DNA of 34,229 nt from Prevotella sp. UBA2754 (GTDB lineage: Bacteria > Bacteroidota > Bacteroidia > Bacteroidales > Bacteroidaceae), in contig DEJG01000021.1 of the NCBI GenBank assembly GCA_002353295.1, positions 1 to 34,229 on the forward strand. The letters are read 5' to 3'. Under the pieces are notes generated by a model. It was given only the letters and a program-made list of their open reading frames with translations, did no database searches and was not told the DNA's origin. Shown one piece after another: positions 1-5,859 of the stretch. How positions within the stretch are numbered: the stretch's first letter is position 1; each line of letters starts with the position of its first letter. A program made the position numbers and the translations under genes.

Positions 1-125
1 CTATTTTCCGAACCAGCAAATATTTTTGCGCCGTTTTTTCAAAAAAATGAGAGAATTATCAGCGCTCTTGACATAAATCAAGAAGAAAAAAGGCTATACA
101 TTATTATATATAAGTCGTGGGGTTA

Positions 126-1172
126 CTAGAGATTATAGAAACCAAAGAAGTAAACAACCGCCACCTTTATGGCATCTTTCATTCCCTCAGCGCGACCTAT
201 GACTGAACCACCTTTGACAACATCACCATTTGAGCGAATCTCACCAACGATGGAACCACCCAGCCATACTTTACCACCTTGTACCTTGCCAACGATAGAA
301 CCACCTTTTCTGATATCACCGTTAGCGAGTATCTTACCTGCCACACTGCCACCAACACGGATATCACCATTGCTTTCGATTTTACCACGGTTCGAACCAT
401 TTATCCATATCTCATTGTTGGCACGAATTTCACCAACGGAACTACCACCCTTCCAGAGTTTTACAGCACCAGCTCCACCAGAACGAGAGATGGCTTCATC
501 CGCTTTGGCATTAGCAATCTGTTGCTGGCGCATCTCTTGATTGAATTTCACTTTCTCATCATACTTCTGTTTAAACTCAGTGAGCATCTCGTTAGTAGCA
601 ATCAGGTTGAACAGAATGAAAGCCTGTATCTGTTTGTCCATAGCAGACTGTGCCCATCCGACCTTATCATTAAAGAGATACATACCATTGTCATCTATCT
701 TGCCGAACCACTCTCCGTTGCGAGTCACCTCACCCGTCTGAGGGTTGTATTTGATATTTTGTGTTTGAGCTGTATTCATCGTACCATCAGGCAATATTTC
801 TCCAATCCGTCGTCCATCGCCTACTACCACAGAGCCATTACTTTGGAAAGTATATACGTGCGCTCGTTTGTATTCATTACCCACCTTACCAATCTGGGTA
901 TACTGACGAGTTTCCGGATTCCACTCACCCATCGGATTCCCATTGCTATAATAAAGTGGGATGATATTTGAGTTCGTTGACGTAACACCAGCATGATCAT
1001 TTGCGTTCTGGCTTGTATTACCTGTTACAGTATTTGTGACGGCATCTTTCACTTTCCGCTTTGCTGCATTCAGCAAACCACCAAACTGGGCATCCATGTC
1101 GTTACAATATCCAAGTGCCAATACCATGACCATTGAAATACGCATCAATCGTGAGGAAAATAATTGTTTCAT
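126..1172 (-). CDS. Secreted protein with glycine-rich 16-residue repeats, function unknown
   Basis: 348 residues. An N-terminal signal peptide (basic start, hydrophobic segment, likely cleavage after DAQ near residue 29) predicts export to the periplasm or surface. The C-terminal part (about residues 240-330) holds five or six repeats of about 16 residues resembling GGSxVGxIxxNGDIxx. Weaker copies of the GxIxxNG pattern occur around residues 75-165, so much of the protein may be a repetitive beta structure. A helical, polar stretch (about 175-235) separates the two parts. The last 15 residues are hydrophobic and aromatic. I do not recognise a named family and assign no function. It lies downstream of the OmpA gene on the same strand but is separated from it by a strong terminator, and it has its own -7 element, so it is probably monocistronic. 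Confidence 0.75.
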   Translation of the reverse strand: MKQLFSSRLMRISMVMVLALGYCNDMDAQFGGLLNAAKRKVKDAVTNTVTGNTSQNANDHAGVTSTNSNIIPLYYSNGNPMGEWNPETRQYTQIGKVGNEYKRAHVYTFQSNGSVVVGDGRRIGEILPDGTMNTAQTQNIKYNPQTGEVTRNGEWFGKIDDNGMYLFNDKVGWAQSAMDKQIQAFILFNLIATNEMLTEFKQKYDEKVKFNQEMRQQQIANAKADEAISRSGGAGAVKLWKGGSSVGEIRANNEIWINGSNRGKIESNGDIRVGGSVAGKILANGDIRKGGSIVGKVQGGKVWLGGSIVGEIRSNGDVVKGGSVIGRAEGMKDAIKVAVVYFFGFYNL

Positions 1173-1216
1173 AGTCTCTTTAGGTTTTATTGTTAATACT
1201 ATTTTGATATTCGTTG

Positions 1217-1224
1217 CAAATATA
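1217..1224 (-). promoter_or_regulatory. Promoter -7 element of the repeat protein gene
   Basis: On the minus strand this reads TATATTTG, matching the Bacteroidetes -7 consensus TAnnTTTG. It ends 44 bases before the start codon. I see no clear -33 TTG at the expected distance. Confidence 0.5.
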
Positions 1225-1298
1225 ATAATAATTTTTGAATAAACAGATAAGACAAGACAAAGATATATACATTTTTCCTAGCTTCCAGATTTTCACAC

Positions 1299-1333
1299 AA
1301 AAAAAGTGGAACCCCACACGGTTCCACTTTTTT
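1299..1333 (-). terminator. Intrinsic terminator downstream of the OmpA gene, symmetric in both directions
   Basis: The 8-bp GC-containing stem GTGGAACC/GGTTCCAC (1306-1313 with 1320-1327) has a 6-base loop. It is extended by an A-run on one side and a T-run on the other, giving about 14 paired bases. It lies just past the OmpA stop codon and would also work in the plus direction. Confidence 0.85.
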
Positions 1334-1361
1334 ATATATACACCAGACAGGAAATCTGCTA

Positions 1362-2195
1362 TTACTCCTCAGGGGCCTGACCAATCAGTTCCATAAACTC
1401 GTCGAGTTTTGGAGTGATGATAATCTGGGTGCGACGATTACGCTGCTTACCAACTTCGGTCGTATTAGCCTGCAAAGGATTATACTCGCCACGACCACCA
1501 GCAGTCAGACGCTTGGGATCAACACCATACTGATTTTGCAGAGCCTGAACAACTGACGAAGCACGCAGACAAGAGAGGTCCCAGTTATTACGGATATTCT
1601 CGCGCTTGATGGGCACATCATCCGTATTGCCCTCAATTAGCACATCGTAATCTTTATAATCCTTAATAATTTTGGCAATCTTCGAAAGCGTCTCTGATGC
1701 ACGATCGTTAATTTCGTAAGAACCACTCTTATAGAGCATGTTGTCGGCCAGTGAGATATAAACTACACCTTTCAGCACCTGCACATCCACATCCTTCAAT
1801 TCTTCCTTAGAGAGCGAACGGGTGAGATTGTTGGTAAGCACCATGTTCAGCGAGTCACTCTTCGACTTCACTTCAACAAGGTGACGGATATATTTGTTAG
1901 ACTCGTTAATCTGGTCAACCAGTTTCTCGATACTCACATTGTTCTGGCTAGTATTACTCAGACTCTTGTCGAGTGCTTGCTGCAGAGCCTTGTTAGCCTT
2001 CTCCGACTGAGCCAACTGTTCCTCCAGACTCGTTACACGAGCCGATGAAGCTGCCAGTTTCTCTTTGGTATCCGTATAGTTAGACTGCAGAGCTTTGTTT
2101 TCTTCCTGACATGCTAATAATTCTTTCTTTGACGCGCAGCTAGTTATCATCATTGTTGTAGCTGCCAATGTCATCACAAAAATAGTTTTCTTCAT
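1362..2195 (-). CDS. OmpA-family peptidoglycan-binding outer-membrane lipoprotein
   Basis: 277 residues. A lipoprotein signal peptide ends in the lipobox ITSC with Cys20 as the lipidated residue. Residues about 30-110 are rich in A, E, K, L and Q and look like a coiled coil. The C-terminal OmpA domain (about 145-265) shows the usual peptidoglycan-binding pattern: a GNTDD turn, NWDLSCLRA and RNRRTQI, which carry the Asp and Arg that in this family hold diaminopimelate. The likely role is to tether the outer membrane to the cell wall, as in Pal-type proteins, with the coiled coil as spacer. No beta-barrel domain is present. It has its own promoter and terminator. The family is certain; the exact role is inferred. 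Confidence 0.9.
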   Translation of the reverse strand: MKKTIFVMTLAATTMMITSCASKKELLACQEENKALQSNYTDTKEKLAASSARVTSLEEQLAQSEKANKALQQALDKSLSNTSQNNVSIEKLVDQINESNKYIRHLVEVKSKSDSLNMVLTNNLTRSLSKEELKDVDVQVLKGVVYISLADNMLYKSGSYEINDRASETLSKIAKIIKDYKDYDVLIEGNTDDVPIKRENIRNNWDLSCLRASSVVQALQNQYGVDPKRLTAGGRGEYNPLQANTTEVGKQRNRRTQIIITPKLDEFMELIGQAPEE

Positions 2196-2230
2196 TGTTG
2201 TATCCTAATTAATTAAACATATTTCGATTG

Positions 2231-2258
2231 CAAAGATAATGAATTCAGAATCATTCTG
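2231..2258 (-). promoter_or_regulatory. OmpA gene promoter with an overlapping palindrome
   Basis: The minus strand carries TATCTTTG at 2238-2231, a perfect TAnnTTTG -7 element 35 bases from the start codon. The perfect inverted repeat CAGAAT-N-ATTCTG (2246-2258) lies where the -33 contact is expected and could be an operator. No clear TTG is present there. Confidence 0.55.
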
Positions 2259-2315
2259 TACGAAAAAGCCTCTGTTTTAGGTTATTTTAAGTAACAGGAG
2301 TGATTTTTTTAGAAA

Positions 2316-3374
2316 TCAGAAATCTTCCTCGCATAATGTCTGTGTAGTGTAGCGATGCTGCATCACATGAAGAATCTCCTCCTCTGTCGAAAGGTTGAAG
2401 TCACCAGGAATTGTACTCTTCAGCGACGCAGCAGCCAGTGAGTAATCCAGTTGTCGTTGCGGGTCGTGAGGGAAAATCCTGATGGCATGCAAGAATCCCC
2501 CCATGAAGGCATCACCCACCCCCATTGGGTCTATCGCATTCGGAATATCGACGACAGGACTCTCGAACAGTTGTCCGTCAGTGAAGAGTAAAGCCGTCAG
2601 CGTATGGTGTTGAGACGAGACGATGTTACGCATTCCCATGAGCCACTGCCGACAACGCGGATATTGCCCTTGCAACTCATCAAACCATTCGCGATACTCA
2701 GCTATCTGCATCTTGAAATTAGCATCCACAGCTGTAAACGGAGGCTGAGGATGTTGCGAAATCCAGTCAAACTCAATAGCATCCCCAAACATCATGTCGC
2801 ATCGCGATAGCATCTGCTTCAGCATTTCACGTGCATCAGCACCATAATGCCATAGATTCTTTCGGTAGTTAATATCGAACGAGATGGTGATGCCCAATTC
2901 TTCTGCCATGTCCAAAGCCTCGAAAGTAGCATCAGCAGCCTGTTGCGAAATAGCAGATGTGATACCAGACACATGGAATATGTCTGCATCCTTCAGAATG
3001 TCGCGCCAAGGAATCATCCCTGGACAAAGATCGTAGTATGCCGACCCGTCACGATCATAAACAACCTTCGCAGCCCTCATACCTGCAGCAGGTTCAAAAT
3101 AATAAGTACCGATGCGCTTCCCTCCATAGACTATGCAGCTCACATCGACGCCAAACTGCGCTAGACTCTCCGCTCCAGCCTGTCCAACTGACGATGGAGG
3201 CAGTCTGGTGATATAAGTCACTTGTTCGCCCTGCATAGCCAGCGAAACAGCCACATTAGCTTCACTTCCTCCATACTTACTATTGAACATACCCCCCTGA
3301 GTCAGTCGTAAATGTCCAGGTTTCGAAAAACGGAGCATCAATTCTCCAAACGTTACTATTTTTTGTCGTTTCAT
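2316..3374 (-). CDS. PfkB-family sugar kinase, probably 2-keto-3-deoxygluconate kinase
   Basis: 352 residues, normal for ribokinase-like (PfkB) kinases. The N-terminus FGELMLRFS and YGGSEANVAVSLA (34-46) form the sugar-binding region. DINYRKNLW (167-175) is typical of the KDG kinase branch. DPMGVGDAF (282-290) is the PfkB signature 2 anion hole, with Asp288 as the predicted catalytic base. It would phosphorylate a sugar acid, most likely 2-keto-3-deoxy-D-gluconate, with ATP in the cytoplasm as a step of uronate/pectin breakdown. No KDPG aldolase or uronate gene is next to it here, so the substrate is inferred from sequence resemblance alone; a fructokinase-like or other keto-sugar kinase is the alternative. 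Three phased palindromes lie 64-117 bases upstream of the start and may regulate it. Confidence 0.8.
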   Translation of the reverse strand: MKRQKIVTFGELMLRFSKPGHLRLTQGGMFNSKYGGSEANVAVSLAMQGEQVTYITRLPPSSVGQAGAESLAQFGVDVSCIVYGGKRIGTYYFEPAAGMRAAKVVYDRDGSAYYDLCPGMIPWRDILKDADIFHVSGITSAISQQAADATFEALDMAEELGITISFDINYRKNLWHYGADAREMLKQMLSRCDMMFGDAIEFDWISQHPQPPFTAVDANFKMQIAEYREWFDELQGQYPRCRQWLMGMRNIVSSQHHTLTALLFTDGQLFESPVVDIPNAIDPMGVGDAFMGGFLHAIRIFPHDPQRQLDYSLAAASLKSTIPGDFNLSTEEEILHVMQHRYTTQTLCEEDF

Positions 3375-3436
3375 AAACTATTATTGCATCAGTCTTTTTC
3401 GTCAACACCGTGCATGACTTTTAGCCACTCCTTGAC

Positions 3437-3491
3437 TTGGCTCGAGCCAGAACGGGTTTTGGCTCGAGCCAAACCTCGATTTGGCTCGAGA
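3437..3491. repeat. Three phased palindromes (TGGCTCGAGCCA), 22-bp period
   Basis: TGGCTCGAGCCA occurs at 3438-3449 and again at 3460-3471, where it extends to the 16-bp perfect palindrome TTTGGCTCGAGCCAAA (3458-3473). A third, degenerate copy, TTTGGCTCGAG, is at 3480-3490 and lacks its right arm. The centres are 22 bp apart both times, about two helical turns. The array lies between the 3' end of pyrH and the start of the sugar kinase gene, both on the minus strand. Because each copy is self-complementary, copies 1 and 2 could also pair in RNA as a 12-bp stem with a 10-base loop. It could be an operator array, a palindromic repeat element or an RNA structure. Confidence 0.85.
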
Positions 3492-3550
3492 CCCCCCATT
3501 TTAGGTCTGCCCGCGGAAAGAATCCCAAAAGTTATCGAGCGCCATGTTAT

Positions 3551-4261
3551 TTAAGGATGTACCAGAGTACCGATTTCTTCGCCATCCATGACCTTCTTCA
3601 GATTTCCAACAATATCCATATTAAAGACATAGATAGGGAGATTGTTATCCTGACACATACATATAGCTGTGAGATCCATAACCTTCAGGCCACGAGAGAG
3701 GACTTCCTTGTAGGTAATCTCAGTGAACTTAGTGGCGGTGGGGTCTTTCTCGGGGTCAGCAGTATAGACACCATCCACTCGGGTACCCTTCAGCATGACA
3801 TCGGCCTCAATCTCAATACCACGCAATGAGGAACCGGTATCAGTGGTGAAATAAGGGTTGCCTGTTCCTGCAGAGAAGATACATACCTGTCCCTGTTCCA
3901 TGGCCTCGATTGCCTTCCACTTGGTATAGAACTCGCCAATGGGCTCCATACGGATGGCAGTCAGCACCTTGTTCTTCACCCCAATGGCTCCCAAGGCAGA
4001 ACTGAGGGCCAGCGAATTGATAACGGTGGCACACATACCCATCTGGTCGCCTTTTACACGGTCGAAACCTTTCTGAGAACCACTGAGTCCACGGAAGATG
4101 TTACCACCACCGATGACTATGCCGATCTGAACTCCCATCTCACTCACTTCCTTAATCTGACGGGCATAGTCGTTCAGACGTTCTGGGTCAATGCCATACC
4201 CTTGTTTTCCCATCAAACTTTCTCCTGACAGTTTCAGGAGGATACGCTTAAATCTTGCCAT
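3551..4261 (-). CDS. pyrH: UMP kinase
   Basis: 236 residues. It catalyses UMP + ATP to UDP + ADP in pyrimidine nucleotide synthesis, as a cytoplasmic hexamer in bacteria, and belongs to the amino-acid-kinase fold rather than the eukaryotic UMP/CMP kinase fold. Visible motifs are KRILLKLSGESLMG at the N-terminus (ATP-phosphate binding), GGGNIFRG (glycine-rich loop), the DxMG segment, FTTDTGSSLRGIE (UMP binding) and VDGVYTADPEKDP. I chose the ATG at 4261 because the protein then begins MARFKRILLKLSG as in the family. The open frame runs further upstream, but those 70 codons are the shadow of birA in another frame. It follows birA by 22 bases and is probably cotranscribed with it. Confidence 0.96.
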   Translation of the reverse strand: MARFKRILLKLSGESLMGKQGYGIDPERLNDYARQIKEVSEMGVQIGIVIGGGNIFRGLSGSQKGFDRVKGDQMGMCATVINSLALSSALGAIGVKNKVLTAIRMEPIGEFYTKWKAIEAMEQGQVCIFSAGTGNPYFTTDTGSSLRGIEIEADVMLKGTRVDGVYTADPEKDPTATKFTEITYKEVLSRGLKVMDLTAICMCQDNNLPIYVFNMDIVGNLKKVMDGEEIGTLVHP

Positions 4262-4283
4262 AACAATGTTGTTTTTGATTGTT

Positions 4284-5003
4284 TTATATGATAAATTGTA
4301 CTTCCTTGAATGCATACCGACACTGACGCCCGTCCTCCTTCTGTAACAACAGATGACCATCATCCTCAACATCGACAAGCTCACCCATGAATGCTCCCTC
4401 GCTGTCGCAATAGGGATGGAAGCCCTTACGACGATAAAGCAAACTGAGGTATTGCCGACGGAGGTCGTCATGATTTATATAATAGGTGAAACGCTGAAGG
4501 ATGTCGTTGAGTAAAGACGCCCTATCAGTCAGCTTCCCATGGATTTGCCAAAGGGATACAGGATTGGGGGCATCGCTACGAAACTGACGCTGATTGACAT
4601 TAAGCCCCACTCCAATGATGGAATCACGAATGACAGAACCCTGAAGACGATGCTCAATGAGGATGCCTGCTATCTTGGCATTGCGCCAATAGATATCGTT
4701 AGGCCACTTGATGCTGACATCACCGATTTGCTGGCCCAAAGCATCGACGATAGCCAAGGAGATAGCCATGGAGATGGTGAACTGGCGACGGACAGGGATG
4801 TTACGGGGTTGGAAGAGCATGGAAAACAGAAGATTCTGACCTCGCTCGGACTCCCACGAGTTAGTGCCCTGCCCACGGCCTGCCGTCTGATAGTCGGCCC
4901 AAACGACGATCGGCTGTTGGATGTCGGTGGCTGGCTGTTGGTTATCGCGCAGCCAGCGGTTGGTAGAGTCGGTCTCTGCAATATGTATGATTTTCCATTC
5001 CAT
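4284..5003 (-). CDS. birA: Biotin--[acetyl-CoA-carboxylase] ligase, catalytic domain only
   Basis: 239 residues. It activates biotin with ATP to biotinyl-AMP and transfers it to the lysine of the biotin carboxyl carrier protein. Motifs are TDSTNRWL (11-18), AGRGQGTNSW (41-50, the biotinyl-AMP loop, equivalent to GRGRxGR), KWPNDIYW (99-106) and KIAGILIE (110-117). There is no N-terminal helix-turn-helix, so it is a monofunctional ligase and not a repressor. Residues 21-31 (NQQPATDIQQP) look like an insertion between the first two motifs, and the DNA there contains CCAACAGCC twice. The start at 5003 has no in-frame alternative nearby and lies only 4 bases after the -7 element, so the mRNA is probably leaderless. 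pyrH follows after 22 bases. Confidence 0.95.
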   Translation of the reverse strand: MEWKIIHIAETDSTNRWLRDNQQPATDIQQPIVVWADYQTAGRGQGTNSWESERGQNLLFSMLFQPRNIPVRRQFTISMAISLAIVDALGQQIGDVSIKWPNDIYWRNAKIAGILIEHRLQGSVIRDSIIGVGLNVNQRQFRSDAPNPVSLWQIHGKLTDRASLLNDILQRFTYYINHDDLRRQYLSLLYRRKGFHPYCDSEGAFMGELVDVEDDGHLLLQKEDGRQCRYAFKEVQFII

Positions 5004-5045
5004 GTTGCAAAATTACAAAATAAATTCGTAATTTTGCAACATGGA
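4999..5045. promoter_or_regulatory. Mirror-symmetric bidirectional promoter for birA and tadA
   Basis: Two perfect 18-bp inverted arms (4999-5016 and 5028-5045) flank an 11-base AT-rich spacer. Each arm contains one gene's start codon, its -7 element TAATTTTG (5029-5036 for tadA; the complement of 5008-5015 for birA) and the TTG that would be the other gene's -33 element (5005-5007 for tadA; the complement of 5037-5039 for birA). Spacing between TTG and -7 is 21 in both directions. Only 4 bases separate each -7 element from its ATG, so transcription should start at or next to the start codon. Confidence 0.8.
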
Positions 5046-5484
5046 GCAAGAAAAGAAGGACGAAATGTATATGCGCAAGGCGTTGACTGAAGCCCGACAA
5101 GCCTTGCTGGAGGGTGAAATTCCGATTGGTGCTGTCGTGGTGTGCCAGGACCACGTGATAGCTCGCGCCCATAACCTGACGGAAACACTGCACGACGTGA
5201 CTGCACATGCCGAAATGCAGGCCATCACTGCTGCGGCGAACGAACTGGGCGGGAAATATCTGACCGACTGTACGCTATACGTCACGGTGGAGCCTTGCGT
5301 AATGTGCGCAGGGGCACTGGGATGGTCGCAACTAGCACGTGTGGTCTATGGTGCGGCTGACGAAAAAAGAGGCTATCAGCTCTATGCCCCTCGCGCCTTA
5401 CATCCTAAAACAAACATAAAAGGCGGCATTCTGGAAGAAGAATGCCGCCAAATGATGCAAGATTTCTTTAAAAATAAACGATAA
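5041..5484 (+). CDS. tadA: tRNA adenosine(34) deaminase
   Basis: 147 residues. It deaminates adenosine 34 to inosine in the anticodon of tRNA-Arg(ACG). The cytidine/deoxycytidylate deaminase zinc site is complete: HAE at 56-58 (His56 ligand, Glu58 proton shuttle) and PCVMC at 85-89 (Cys86 and Cys89 ligands). The C-terminus GGILEEECRQMMQDFF is typical of TadA. The first ATG, at 5041, lies 4 bases after a -7 element. A second candidate at 5065 (MYMRKAL) is preceded by AAGGA and would shorten the N-terminus by 8 residues; I prefer the first because relatives I recall have several residues before this point. The 3' part of the gene contains a perfect 11-bp hairpin that appears to be the terminator of the opposing operon. 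Confidence 0.95.
   Translation: MEQEKKDEMYMRKALTEARQALLEGEIPIGAVVVCQDHVIARAHNLTETLHDVTAHAEMQAITAAANELGGKYLTDCTLYVTVEPCVMCAGALGWSQLARVVYGAADEKRGYQLYAPRALHPKTNIKGGILEEECRQMMQDFFKNKR
5422..5449 (-). terminator. Intrinsic terminator of the symporter/receiver operon, embedded in tadA
   Basis: GGCGGCATTCT and AGAATGCCGCC (5422-5432 with 5439-5449) form a perfect 11-bp stem with a 6-base loop. Read on the minus strand, the stem is followed by a T-rich run (TTTTATGTTTGTTTT); read on the plus strand it is not. The hairpin lies 42 bases past the stop codon of the minus-strand receiver gene and inside the tadA coding sequence. Confidence 0.75.
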
Positions 5485-5491
5485 GCGCCAT

Positions 5492-5854
5492 TTATTCTCC
5501 CACAAAGTGCGCTATCACATCAAGACACTTCTGACTACTGATAGGTTTAGAGAGAAAATCGTCGCATCCAGCCTCTTCTGCCGCGTCGCGATCGGTATCA
5601 AAGGCATTGGCCGTCAGGACAACGACAGGCAGGTCGGGTAGGATATTCTTAATGGCACGCGTAGCCTCCAAGCCATCCATCACGGGCATTTTCAAGTCCA
5701 TCATCACGATGTCAGGCTTGTCAGTCTTCACAATATCGACAGCCTCCTGTCCATTACGTGCTCTGCATATTTCGTAATGGTGTTTCAGGATAAAAGTCAT
5801 CAGCATGTAGTTGCTGTCGTTATCTTCTGCTACTAATACTTTCTTCATAGGCAT
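5492..5854 (-). CDS. Single-domain response regulator (receiver only)
   Basis: 120 residues, consisting of one complete receiver domain and nothing else. Acidic pocket E10/D11, phospho-acceptor D53 (in MMDLKMP), T81 (in LTANA) and K103 (in SKPIS) are all present, so it should accept a phosphoryl group. It most resembles receivers found at the C-terminus of hybrid sensor kinases. With no output domain it must act by protein contact or as a relay. It starts 5 bases after the stop of the sugar symporter gene and is almost certainly cotranscribed and translationally coupled with it, an unusual pairing. An alternative start is Met3. The cognate kinase is not evident; the only histidine kinase in the window is 25 kb away. 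Confidence 0.9.
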   Translation of the reverse strand: MPMKKVLVAEDNDSNYMLMTFILKHHYEICRARNGQEAVDIVKTDKPDIVMMDLKMPVMDGLEATRAIKNILPDLPVVVLTANAFDTDRDAAEEAGCDDFLSKPISSQKCLDVIAHFVGE

Positions 5855-5859
5855 ATATC

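Noticed and set aside
279..971. A 230-codon open frame on the plus strand opposite the repeat protein gene
   Set aside because: It is antisense to a convincing secreted protein, has no promoter or family resemblance, and arises from the biased repeat codons.
3378..3405. A sigma-70-like promoter (TTGACG, 16 bases, TAATAG) on the minus strand ahead of the sugar kinase
   Set aside because: Bacteroidetes use the TAnnTTTG type of promoter, as seen elsewhere in the window; a single match to the E. coli pattern in AT-rich DNA is not evidence.
3437..3491. A CRISPR array
   Set aside because: Only three short palindromic units with spacers of about 10 bases and no cas genes.
4262..4471. A 70-codon N-terminal extension of pyrH
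   Set aside because: These codons lie in another frame of birA, do not resemble UMP kinase, and the family start MARFKRILLKLSG is at 4261.
4539..5090. A 183-codon plus-strand open frame across birA and the tadA start
   Set aside because: It is antisense to birA and runs through the symmetric promoter; its translation resembles no protein.
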